This document shows positions 1 through 6,112 of a stretch of DNA of 6,224 nt, piece after piece (the first letter of the stretch is position 1; each line of letters starts with the position of its first letter). This DNA is from an uncultured Eubacteriales bacterium. Its GTDB lineage: Bacteria > Bacillota > Clostridia > Oscillospirales > Oscillospiraceae. The position numbers and the translations under genes are program-made. The stretch spans positions 1 through 6,224 of the forward strand of contig CABRZO010000149.1 of NCBI GenBank assembly GCA_902475455.1, read 5' to 3'. Below the pieces are notes generated by a model. The model searched no databases and was not told the origin of the DNA. It saw nothing but the letters and a program-made list of their open reading frames with translations.

Positions 1-146
1 ACAGCGCCCTGAAGCGCTTCAAGCGCAGCTGCGCCAAGTCCGGTGTTCTGGCCGAAGTGCGCCGTCGCGAGCACTACGAGAGCCCCAGCGTCAAGCGTCG
101 CAAGAAGTCTGAGGCTGCCCGGAAGAACCGCAAGAAATTCTATTAA
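1..146 (+). CDS. rpsU: 30S ribosomal protein S21, C-terminal part (5' end outside window)
   Basis: Reading from position 3, 47 codons run to a TAA at 144-146. The peptide is extremely basic, beginning SALKRFKRSCAKSGVLAEV, containing REHYESPSVKRRKK and ending RKNRKKFY. This is the typical S21 pattern: a central helix with an RRREHYE-like segment, then a Lys/Arg-rich tail. S21 is a small (about 58-70 residue) protein of the 30S subunit platform near the 3' end of 16S rRNA, so only the first 10 to 20 residues are missing. It is a housekeeping gene unrelated to the cobalamin genes downstream and is separated from them by a terminator. In many Firmicutes rpsU is followed by yqeY, which is absent here. 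Confidence 0.93.
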   Translation, partial: SALKRFKRSCAKSGVLAEVRRREHYESPSVKRRKKSEAARKNRKKFY

Positions 147-154
147 TTTCAACT

Positions 155-190
155 AAAATGGGCTGTTGCTTATGCAACAGCCCATTTTTC
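155..190 (+). terminator. Intrinsic terminator after rpsU
   Basis: A perfect 15-bp stem (155-169 with 174-188) with a TTAT loop. The left arm starts with an A-run and the right arm ends in a T-run, so the hairpin could act on both strands. It lies 8 bases after the rpsU stop codon and isolates the cobalamin operon from upstream transcription. Confidence 0.93.
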
Positions 191-206
191 GTTGTATGGG
201 AAGGGC

Positions 207-235
207 TTGCGTTCCATATGAGAATTTGCTAAAAT
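207..235 (+). promoter_or_regulatory. Candidate sigma-A promoter, upstream copy
   Basis: TTGCGT (207-212), a 17-base spacer, then TAAAAT (230-235). Spacing is ideal and the -10 has five of six consensus bases; the -35 is moderate. It would give a leader of about 165 bases before the aptamer. It may be an alternative to, or a decoy for, the better-placed candidate at 287-315. Confidence 0.35.
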
Positions 236-286
236 CTGATTGACTCCATATGTGGATTCCATGCCTGTGCCTGGAACCAGGAGAAG

Positions 287-315
287 TTGAATTTATCCTA
301 AAAATCCAATAAAAT
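287..315 (+). promoter_or_regulatory. Candidate sigma-A promoter for the cobalamin operon
   Basis: TTGAAT (287-292), a 17-base spacer, then TAAAAT (310-315), in an AT-rich stretch. Transcription would start near 322, about 85 bases before the 5' strand of aptamer helix P1. Box quality and spacing make it the better of two candidates; there is no direct evidence of use. Confidence 0.5.
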
Positions 316-405
316 TACCATACTTCCTTTGGAGGAATGATTAAAATTGAAATGATACCGGCAACCATGTCGGTGTTTAAAAGTGAATGATAGGAGCTTT
401 ATGCT

Positions 406-563
406 GCGCACGGGTGTCCATCTGCGGGATGGGTGAAAAGGGAATCCGGTGGGAATCCGGAACGATGCCGTCACTGTGTACGGGAGCTTTGCCCAAGAAA
501 GTCACTGGGAGACCGGGAAGAGGGGGAAAGCGATGAACGAAGTCAGGAGACCTGCCCGTGTGT
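406..563 (+). promoter_or_regulatory. Cobalamin (AdoCbl-type) riboswitch aptamer
   Basis: The hallmark B12 box, GTCAGGAGACCTGCC, is at 542-556. Upstream are the other conserved core pieces: AGGGAATCCGGTGGGAATCC (439-458), matching the GGGAA...GGTG.AAATCC core, and GCCGTCACTGT (467-477), matching the conserved GCC..CACTGT element. Helix P1 can be closed by nine pairs between 406-414 and 555-563, two of them G-U, which sets the boundaries. This RNA class binds adenosylcobalamin or related cobalamins and shuts down B12 synthesis and transport genes when the vitamin is abundant. It fits the CbiK, transporter and CbiD genes that follow. The cobalamin subclass (AdoCbl versus MeCbl/aquocobalamin) was not determined here. 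Confidence 0.93.
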
Positions 564-587
564 AAAACGCAGGATCTGCGATGCACG

Positions 588-670
588 GATCGTTGTTTTC
601 CAGGTGTCTGTCTTTTTTCGGTCCCCATGGGTCGGAAGCGGAGCTGTCATACCTGCCTGAACCAACGGTC
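588..670 (+). promoter_or_regulatory. Proposed antiterminator of the riboswitch expression platform
   Basis: GATCGTTG (588-595) can pair with CAACGGTC (663-670) in eight consecutive pairs, one a G-U. The second segment covers most of the left arm of the terminator at 664-689, so the two structures exclude each other. In addition CCGTG (556-560), part of the 3' strand of P1, can pair with CACGG (584-588), and a hairpin CGAT/ATCG (579-582 with 589-592) could hide the antiterminator strand. Together these give a plausible ligand-dependent switch. The pairing was found by eye; energies were not calculated. Confidence 0.5.
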
Positions 671-689
671 GCTTTTGCGGCCGTTTTTT
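664..689 (+). terminator. Riboswitch-controlled intrinsic terminator
   Basis: Nine-pair stem AACGGTCGC (664-672) with GCGGCCGTT (677-685), one G-T pair, loop TTTT, and a run of six T ending at 689. It lies 101 bases after the aptamer and 66 bases before the first ATG, the position expected for transcriptional control by the B12 riboswitch. Confidence 0.85.
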
Positions 690-754
690 GTTGGGGGGGA
701 CAGCTGATAGAGGACCTGTGAGGAACAAAATACAAGACGAAAAGAGATGGAATC

Positions 755-2362
755 ATGAAAAGAAGAATGTTGTGTGCTTTTATGGCAGCTATGCTGCTGG
801 CTCTCACCGCCTGCGGATCCACCGGAGCGGAATCTGCCGGCCAGTCTGCGGCGCAATCCAGCGCTTCCTCCACGTCAGAGGATCAGGCCGCCGCGGACGC
901 GGTGGCGGAGCTGATTGACGCCATCTATGTTCAGCAGTGGACGGAGGACACCGATGAACAGTGCCGGGCCGCCCGGGAGGGCTGGGACGCCCTGACGGAC
1001 GCCCAGAAGGCCCTGGTGCAGGGGGAAAACGCCAGTCCGGACTATTTTGGCCTGGACACGGGGGACCCCGCCCAGGATGACCCGCTGAATCAGGACGACA
1101 TCGGGGAGCGGGAGATTCTGGTGGTCAGCTTCGGTACCTCTTACAATGACAGCCGGGCCAAGGACATTGGCGGCATTGAAGAGGCCATCCAGACGGCCTA
1201 TCCCGATTGGTCGGTGCGCCGGGCCTTTACCTCCCAGATCATCATCAACCATATCCAGGCCCGGGACGATGTGAAAATTGACAACATCCAGCAGGCCCTG
1301 GAACGGGCGGTGGCCAACGGCGTGAAAGAGCTCATCGTTCAGCCCACCCACCTGATGCACGGCTCGGAATATGACGAGATGGTGGAGGCGGTGGAGGCCT
1401 ACGCCGATCAGTTTGATTTCGTGGCCATTGCCGAACCCCTGCTGGGGGAGGTGGGAGATGACGCCGCCTCGGTGAATGAGGACAAGGCGGCGGTGGCCCA
1501 GGCTGTCGTGGCGGGGGCCGTGGCCCAGGCGGGCTACAACTCTCTGGAGGAGGCCGCCCAGGCAGGTACCGCATTTGTGCTGCTGGGCCACGGCACCTCC
1601 CACACCGCCAAGGTCACTTACAGCCAGATGCAGGAGCAGATGAGCCAGCTGGGCTATGAAAATGTGTTCATCGGCACCGTGGAAGGGGAGCCTGAGGGCA
1701 CCGACTGCGACGCCATTATCGCCGCTGCGGCGGAGGCCGGCTACACCCAGGTGGTGCTGCGGCCCCTGATGGTGGTGGCGGGAGACCACGCCAACAATGA
1801 CATGGCCGGGGATGAGGCGGACTCCTGGAAGAGCCTGTTTCTGGACTCCGGCAGCTTTGAGGCGGTGGATACCCAGCTGGACGGGTTAGGAGGCATGGAG
1901 GAGATCCAGGCCATCTATGTTGCCCACACCGGGGCGGCCATGGCCAGCCAGGGCCTGACGGTGGACCAGAGCGCTGACACCTCTGCGGAGGCGCTGGCGG
2001 ACGGGGTGTATACCGCCGACTTTGACACCGACAGCGGTATGTTCCATGTCAACGAGGCTTTGGAGGGCAAGGGGACCCTGACGGTGGAGAATGGGCAGAT
2101 GACCATTCATATCTCCCTGGTCTCCCAGAACATCGTGAATCTGTTCCCGGGCAAGGCGGAGGACGCCGCCAAAGAGGGGGCCCAGGTGCTGGAACCCACC
2201 CTGGACACCGTCACCTACAGCAACGGCACCACCGAGGAGGTCTATGGCTTTGACGTGCCGGTGCCCGCCCTGGACCAGGAGTTTGATCTGGCCATTCTGG
2301 GGGCGAAAGGCACCTGGTACGACCATGTAGTCTCCGTTTCCAATCCGGAGCCGGTCCAATAA
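755..2362 (+). CDS. cbiK: Surface-anchored CbiK-type sirohydrochlorin cobaltochelatase lipoprotein with extra N- and C-terminal domains
   Basis: This 535-residue protein begins with a lipoprotein signal peptide (basic MKRR, hydrophobic stretch, lipobox LTAC, lipidated Cys20), then a Ser/Ala/Gln-rich linker. Residues about 46-90 form a helical module with the pattern VAELIDAI...WDALTDAQKALV, seen in clostridial surface proteins. Residues about 119-398 are a full CbiK domain: VVSFGTSYND (123-132), RAFTSQIIINHI (156-167), THLMHGSEYDEM (198-209), LLGHGTSH (276-283), LMVVAGDHANNDM (338-350). By comparison with Salmonella CbiK (Glu89, His145, His207), the catalytic residues are Glu205, His279 and His345, all kept. 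CbiK inserts Co2+ into sirohydrochlorin in the anaerobic B12 pathway. Residues about 414-530 are a beta-rich domain resembling the next gene's product. Usual CbiK is about 260 residues and cytoplasmic, so this form is enlarged and exported; lipoprotein/periplasmic relatives are known from Desulfovibrio and Porphyromonas. The ATG has only a weak purine-rich site (741-746). Cobalt insertion, metal removal, or chelate binding for the transporter are all possible. Confidence 0.88.
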   Translation: MKRRMLCAFMAAMLLALTACGSTGAESAGQSAAQSSASSTSEDQAAADAVAELIDAIYVQQWTEDTDEQCRAAREGWDALTDAQKALVQGENASPDYFGLDTGDPAQDDPLNQDDIGEREILVVSFGTSYNDSRAKDIGGIEEAIQTAYPDWSVRRAFTSQIIINHIQARDDVKIDNIQQALERAVANGVKELIVQPTHLMHGSEYDEMVEAVEAYADQFDFVAIAEPLLGEVGDDAASVNEDKAAVAQAVVAGAVAQAGYNSLEEAAQAGTAFVLLGHGTSHTAKVTYSQMQEQMSQLGYENVFIGTVEGEPEGTDCDAIIAAAAEAGYTQVVLRPLMVVAGDHANNDMAGDEADSWKSLFLDSGSFEAVDTQLDGLGGMEEIQAIYVAHTGAAMASQGLTVDQSADTSAEALADGVYTADFDTDSGMFHVNEALEGKGTLTVENGQMTIHISLVSQNIVNLFPGKAEDAAKEGAQVLEPTLDTVTYSNGTTEEVYGFDVPVPALDQEFDLAILGAKGTWYDHVVSVSNPEPVQ

Positions 2363-2432
2363 ACAACGGGAAAAAGACAGTTCCCCACTGGGGGCTGCCT
2401 GCTGAAACATAAAACAGAAAGAGAGTGTGTGA

Positions 2433-2843
2433 ATGATGAAGCGTATTGTTACATGTGTGTTGGTGGTTGCCGCCCTGGCTCTGATGTTGACGGGCTGTGG
2501 TGGGAGCAAGGCAAAAGAACTGGCGGACGGTACCTACACCGTAGAGGTCACCCTGGAGGGTGGCTCCGGTAAATCCAGCGTGGAATCTCCCACCCAATTG
2601 ACCGTCCAGGACGGCGTTATGACCGCCACCCTGGTCTGGAGCAGCTCCAACTACGATTACATGGTGGTGGACGGGGAGACCTATCAACCCACCACCCTGG
2701 AGCCCGGCTCCACCTTTGAGATCCCCGTGGCGGCGCTGGATGAGGCCCTCACGGTGATCGCCGACACCACCGCCATGGGCACCCCCCATGAGGTGGAGTA
2801 CACCCTGACCTTTGACTCCGCTTCTGTGCAGGAAGCCCAATGA
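2433..2843 (+). CDS. Small lipoprotein with a single beta-rich domain related to the CbiK C-terminus
   Basis: This is a 136-residue protein of no family I can name with certainty. It has a lipoprotein signal peptide with lipobox LTGC (lipidated Cys22) and a short linker. One domain (about 30-128) starts LADGTYTVEV, continues with QLTVQDGVMTATLVW, an SSNYDYMVVDG segment and FEIPVAALDE, and ends HEVEYTLTF. The alternating hydrophobic pattern suggests a beta-sandwich. The same landmarks occur in the same order in residues 414-530 of the upstream CbiK lipoprotein. The overall look recalls NEAT haem-binding domains, with Y123-x-x-x-F127 near the last strand, but the canonical YxxxY motif is absent and this is only a hypothesis. 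Two ATGs (2433, 2436) follow the purine-rich site AAAGAGAG (2418-2425); 2433 is taken. Its stop overlaps the next start (ATGA), suggesting translational coupling. Likely role: surface ligand capture or handover to the binding protein. Confidence 0.82.
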   Translation: MMKRIVTCVLVVAALALMLTGCGGSKAKELADGTYTVEVTLEGGSGKSSVESPTQLTVQDGVMTATLVWSSSNYDYMVVDGETYQPTTLEPGSTFEIPVAALDEALTVIADTTAMGTPHEVEYTLTFDSASVQEAQ

Positions 2844-3982
2844 AACGGATTTTATGCGGCCTTCTGGCCTTGCTGCTGCTGGCGCTGGCCGGCTGCGGCC
2901 AGCGCTCTTCCGGCACAGAGCCCACCCCCACCGGCCCCGACTGGTCTGAATTGACCTGCACCGGAAGTATGCAGCTGGACTATGCGGAGCAGTTTACGGT
3001 GGATTATTACGGGGAATATGCCCTGATCACCATCCTGGAGGATAACCAGGCCCGCTATCTGCTGGTCCCGGAGGGAAGCGGAGTCCCCAAAGGACTGGAT
3101 GAGGATATTACGGTGCTCTGCCAGCCTCTGAACAATATCTATCTGGTGGCCTCCGCCTCCATGGATATGTTCCTGTCGGCGGACGCCCTGTCCTCCATCC
3201 GGTTTGTGGGGCTGGATGAGGACGGCTGGTATCTGCCGGGAGTGGCGGATGCCCTGCGGGCGGGGGAACTGGTGTATGCCGGCAAATACTCCACCCCGGA
3301 CTATGAGCTGATCTGCGCTGAAGGGTGCGACCTGACCATTGAGAATACGATGATCTACCACGACCCCAAGGTCCGGGAGGAACTGGAGGAGTTGGGAATT
3401 CCCGTCATGGTAGACCACTCCAGCTATGAGTCCAACCCCCTGGGCCGTATGGAGTGGGTCAAGCTCTATGGCCTGCTGACGGGGCATCTGGAACAGGCGG
3501 AGGAGGCCTTTGCGGAACAGGAGCAGGCCTTTGACCAGCTCAGTGAGGTGAGCACCGGGAAAACCGTGGTCTTCTTCTATCTGAACACCAACGGCGCGGC
3601 GGTGGTGCGCCGCAGCACCGACTATGTGGCCAAGCTCATTGAGATAGCCGGCGGAGTGTATGCCTTCCCGGAGCTGAAGGCGGAGGATGGATCTCACTCC
3701 AGCACTGCCACCATTCAGATGGAGTCCTTCTACATGACCGCCAAAGATGCGGACTACATCATCTACAACAGCTCCATCATGGGAGAGATGAACACAGTGG
3801 ATGACCTGCTGGCGAAAAACGATCTGTTTGCCAATTTCAAGGCGGTCCAGGATGGACATGTCTACTGTACCACCGAGAACCTGTACCAGTCCTCCATGCA
3901 GCTGGGCACCTTCGTCCAGGACCTCAACGCCATGCTCTCCGGTGAAACAGAACAGATGACCTTCCTTTATCCTTTGGAGTGA
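2840..3982 (+). CDS. ABC transporter substrate-binding lipoprotein, iron-chelate/cobalamin (BtuF/FepB) type
   Basis: 380 residues with a lipoprotein signal peptide (MKRILCGLLALLLLALAGC, lipidated Cys19). The body fits the clostridial iron-complex/B12 binding-protein family: YLLVPEG and PKGLDEDI (about 73-90), LNNIYLVASASMDMF (97-111), LVYAGKYSTPDYELI (144-158), the hallmark SSYESNPLGRMEWVKLYGLL (194-213), and a second lobe from about 240 that includes TDYVAKLIEIAGGVYAFPEL (260-279) and VQDGHVYCTTENLYQSSMQL (336-355). A long helix of acidic residues (about 216-235) joins the lobes, as in class III binding proteins. The ATG overlaps the previous stop by 4 bases and has AGGAA (2830-2834) five bases upstream. 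It would deliver ligand to the permease encoded next. Substrate cannot be read from sequence: cobalamin/corrinoid, haem or other tetrapyrrole, and ferric siderophore are all handled by this family. The B12 riboswitch favours a corrinoid or a B12 precursor. Confidence 0.88.
   Translation: MKRILCGLLALLLLALAGCGQRSSGTEPTPTGPDWSELTCTGSMQLDYAEQFTVDYYGEYALITILEDNQARYLLVPEGSGVPKGLDEDITVLCQPLNNIYLVASASMDMFLSADALSSIRFVGLDEDGWYLPGVADALRAGELVYAGKYSTPDYELICAEGCDLTIENTMIYHDPKVREELEELGIPVMVDHSSYESNPLGRMEWVKLYGLLTGHLEQAEEAFAEQEQAFDQLSEVSTGKTVVFFYLNTNGAAVVRRSTDYVAKLIEIAGGVYAFPELKAEDGSHSSTATIQMESFYMTAKDADYIIYNSSIMGEMNTVDDLLAKNDLFANFKAVQDGHVYCTTENLYQSSMQLGTFVQDLNAMLSGETEQMTFLYPLE
3976..3979 (+). promoter_or_regulatory. 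Ribosome binding site that decides the permease start
   Basis: GGAG lies five bases before ATG 3985. A GTG at 3979 in the same frame would add two residues (Met-Ile), but it overlaps this site and leaves no Shine-Dalgarno at proper distance, so ATG 3985 is preferred. Confidence 0.7.
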
Positions 3983-3984
3983 TT

Positions 3985-4998
3985 ATGAAACACAAGCATT
4001 ATTCTCTGGCCTTTGCTGCGCTGGCGGTGCTGACGCTGGTCAGCCTTCTCCTCAGCGTCTGTATCGGCAGCGTCAATATCCCGCTGATGGACTGCGTGGG
4101 GATCCTGACCGGTCAGGGCTCCGGCAGTACCTATGCGGATATTGTGCTGCGGCTGCGGCTGCCCCGGGCCCTGGCGGCCATTCTTCTGGGGGGCACCCTG
4201 GCCCTGGCAGGGTATCTGCTCCAGACCTTCTTCCATAACCCCATCGCGGGCCCCTTCATTCTGGGCATCTCCTCCGGGGCCAAGCTGGTGGTGGCCATGG
4301 CCATGGTGTTTTCCCTGAGCGCGTCCTCGTATCTGTCCAGCATTGAGATGATCGGGGCCGCCTTTTTGGGGGCGCTGGCCTCCATGGGCTTTGTGCTGCT
4401 GATGGCCCGGCTGGTGGACCGGATGTCCATTCTGATCATCAGCGGCGTCATGGTGGGCTATATCTGTTCCGCCATCACAGACTTTATCGTGACCTTTGCC
4501 GACGACGCCGACATCGTCAACCTGCATAACTGGTCCATGGGCAGCTTTTCCGGCATCACCTGGAGCAATATCCCGGTGATGGCCGTGGTGGTGCTGGCCT
4601 CTCTGGCCTGCACATTTTTCCTCTCCAAACCCATCAGCGCCTATCTGATGGGGGAGGGGTATGCCCGGAGCGTGGGCGTCAATATCCCGCTGTTTCGGAC
4701 CCTGCTGGTGTTGCTGTCCAGCATCATGGCGGCCTGTGTCACCGCCTTCGCCGGTCCGGTATCCTTTGTGGGTATTGCCGTCCCCCATCTGGTGAAAAGC
4801 CTGTTCCGGACCACCAAGCCCCTGATTATGATCCCGGGCTGTTTTCTGGGGGGCGCAGTGTTTTGCCAGCTGTGTGATCTGCTGGCCCGGACGGTGTTTT
4901 CTCCCACGGAGTTGAGCATCAGCACCGTCACCGCCATTTTCGGCGCGCCGGTGGTCATCTGGATTCTGATTCATCGGCAGAGAGCCAAGGAAGGGTGA
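3985..4998 (+). CDS. ABC transporter permease, FecCD/BtuC family
   Basis: With the ATG start the protein has 337 residues, the usual length for this family, and many long hydrophobic segments consistent with about ten membrane helices. Family signatures are clear: LRLPRALAAILLGGTLALAG (57-76), TFFHNPIAGPFILGISSGAK (81-100), the cytoplasmic coupling-helix region GEGYARSVGV (223-232), and AGPVSFVGIAVPHLVKSLFR (256-275) followed by LLARTVFSPTELSISTVTAIFGAP (299-322, in two adjoining parts LLARTVFSPTEL and SISTVTAIFGAP). Two copies form the membrane channel for corrinoids, haem or ferric siderophores. Two bases separate it from the binding-protein gene and four bases from the ATPase gene, so all three importer parts are made together. 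No missing or odd element is visible. Specificity among the family's substrates is not readable from the sequence. Confidence 0.93.
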   Translation: MKHKHYSLAFAALAVLTLVSLLLSVCIGSVNIPLMDCVGILTGQGSGSTYADIVLRLRLPRALAAILLGGTLALAGYLLQTFFHNPIAGPFILGISSGAKLVVAMAMVFSLSASSYLSSIEMIGAAFLGALASMGFVLLMARLVDRMSILIISGVMVGYICSAITDFIVTFADDADIVNLHNWSMGSFSGITWSNIPVMAVVVLASLACTFFLSKPISAYLMGEGYARSVGVNIPLFRTLLVLLSSIMAACVTAFAGPVSFVGIAVPHLVKSLFRTTKPLIMIPGCFLGGAVFCQLCDLLARTVFSPTELSISTVTAIFGAPVVIWILIHRQRAKEG

Positions 4999-5002
4999 GC
5001 GC

Positions 5003-6112
5003 ATGGAAAGCCCATATTTTCAGACCGACAGCCTGACGGTGGGTTATCGTCAGCAGCCCTTGATCCGGGATATCTGCCTCTCGCTGCAAAAGGGGGAGAT
5101 TCTGACCTTGATCGGTCCCAACGGCGCCGGAAAGACCACCATTCTGAAGAGCATCATCCGCCAGCTGGCGCCCCTGGGGGGAGCCGTCTATCTGGGGGGC
5201 GATGACCTGGCCGGGATGAACAACAGCCTCTTGGCCAAACAGATGGCGGTGGTACTCACCCAGCGGGTCCGGACAGAGCTGATGACCTGTGAGGACGTGG
5301 TGTCCACCGGCAGATATCCCTATACCGGCAAATTTGGGGTGCTGACCCAGCAGGACCGCGCCAAGGTCTGGGAGGCCATGGAGCTGGTCCACATCACTGA
5401 GCTGGCCCAGCGGGACTTTGAACAGATCAGCGACGGCCAGAAGCAACGGGTGCTGCTGGCCCGGGCCCTGTGCCAGGAGCCGGAGGTACTGGTGCTGGAC
5501 GAGCCCACCTCCTTTTTGGATATCCGTTACAAGCTGGAGTTCCTTTCTGTGGTGCAGCAGCTGTCCCGGCGGCAGCGCCTCACCGTGGTGATGTCGCTGC
5601 ATGAGGTGGATCTAGCCCAGCGGATTTCCCACAAGCTGGCCTGTATCAAGGGGGATCGGGTGGAGCGATTCGGCACCCCGGAGGAGATCTTCCTCCCAGG
5701 CTACATTGAGTCCCTCTACGGCGTCAGTGTGGGTGATTTCGACTTCCGGGGCGGCAGCCTGGAGCTGGAAAAGCCGGTGGGGGAGCCCCGGGCCTTTGTG
5801 CTGGGGGGTAACGGCACCGGCACCCATGTGTTCCGGCAGCTCCAGCGGCAGGGGATCCCCTTTGTTGCCGGAGTGTTGTGGACCAATGACCTGGACTACC
5901 CGGTGGCCCGGGCCCTGGCCATGGATACCGTGGAGCTGCCCGCCTTTGCCCCGGTGAGCCCGGAGGCTCAGGAGCGGGCCCGGCATTGGATTGACGCCAC
6001 CGAGTACACCGTCTGCACCCTGCCCCCGGAGCAAATGACCGGCGGGGCAGCGCCGCTGCGGGAGCTGGCGGACTATGCGGAGAGGCAGGGAAAATTGTGC
6101 CATGGCCTTTGA
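5003..6112 (+). CDS. ABC transporter ATPase, FecE/BtuD type, with an extra C-terminal domain
   Basis: 369 residues; usual FecE/BtuD proteins have about 250-270. Residues 1-250 are a complete nucleotide-binding domain: Walker A GPNGAGKTT (38-46), Q-loop Gln87 in VLTQ, signature ISDGQKQRV (142-150), Walker B VLVLDE (162-167), D-loop SFLD (170-173) and switch His200. The signature reads SDGQ instead of SGGQ, a variant I recall from other FecE-like proteins. Residues about 256-369 form an added domain with a glycine-rich turn LGGNGTGTHVF (267-277) after a hydrophobic strand, then GIPFVAGVLWTNDLDYPVARAL (284-305, in two parts GIPFVAGVLW and TNDLDYPVARAL), suggesting an alpha/beta nucleotide-binding-like fold. 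Similar tails occur, from memory, on some archaeal and clostridial cobalamin/iron-chelate ATPases; their role is unknown to me. AAGGAAGGG (4987-4995) provides a strong ribosome site. The 3' end overlaps cbiD by 11 bases. Confidence 0.9.
   Translation: MESPYFQTDSLTVGYRQQPLIRDICLSLQKGEILTLIGPNGAGKTTILKSIIRQLAPLGGAVYLGGDDLAGMNNSLLAKQMAVVLTQRVRTELMTCEDVVSTGRYPYTGKFGVLTQQDRAKVWEAMELVHITELAQRDFEQISDGQKQRVLLARALCQEPEVLVLDEPTSFLDIRYKLEFLSVVQQLSRRQRLTVVMSLHEVDLAQRISHKLACIKGDRVERFGTPEEIFLPGYIESLYGVSVGDFDFRGGSLELEKPVGEPRAFVLGGNGTGTHVFRQLQRQGIPFVAGVLWTNDLDYPVARALAMDTVELPAFAPVSPEAQERARHWIDATEYTVCTLPPEQMTGGAAPLRELADYAERQGKLCHGL

Larger units (their letters stand above)
147..754. other. Long intergenic regulatory region (no protein gene)
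   Basis: No convincing coding region is seen in these 608 bases; the short open frames crossing it have no recognisable signal and overlap RNA structures. In order it holds the rpsU terminator, an AT-rich stretch (about 191-405) with two sigma-A-like promoter candidates and small hairpin-forming sequences (for example TTCCT/AGGAA at 323-336), the cobalamin aptamer, its expression platform with a terminator, and about 65 bases of leader before the first ATG. Base composition drops markedly to AT in 191-405 compared with the GC-rich genes, as expected for a promoter region. Confidence 0.85.

Noticed and set aside
433..660. Short plus-strand open frame across the riboswitch
   Set aside because: It lies on the conserved aptamer core and B12 box, lacks a good ribosome site, and its peptide shows no recognisable features.
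875..1789. Long open frame on the minus strand inside the CbiK gene (and similar long ones opposite the binding protein and permease genes)
   Set aside because: Products are low-complexity, rich in His/Gly/Gln, with no family signature; they are opposite-strand shadows of GC-rich genes with clear homology.
2378..2397. Hairpin CCCC-ACT-GGGG with flanking CAG/CTG between the CbiK and small lipoprotein genes
   Set aside because: No T-run follows and the stem is short with an asymmetric bulge; not accepted as a terminator. It might tune mRNA stability, but nothing shows this.
3979..3984. GTG start two codons before the chosen permease start
   Set aside because: It overlaps the GGAG ribosome site, and the ATG at 3985 has that site at proper spacing and gives a normal MKHKH amino terminus.
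5426..5452. Degenerate ABC signature (ISDGQ) as a sign of an inactive ATPase
   Set aside because: Walker A, Q-loop, Walker B, D-loop and switch His are all intact, and SDGQ-type signatures occur in functional FecE-like proteins, so loss of activity is not supported.
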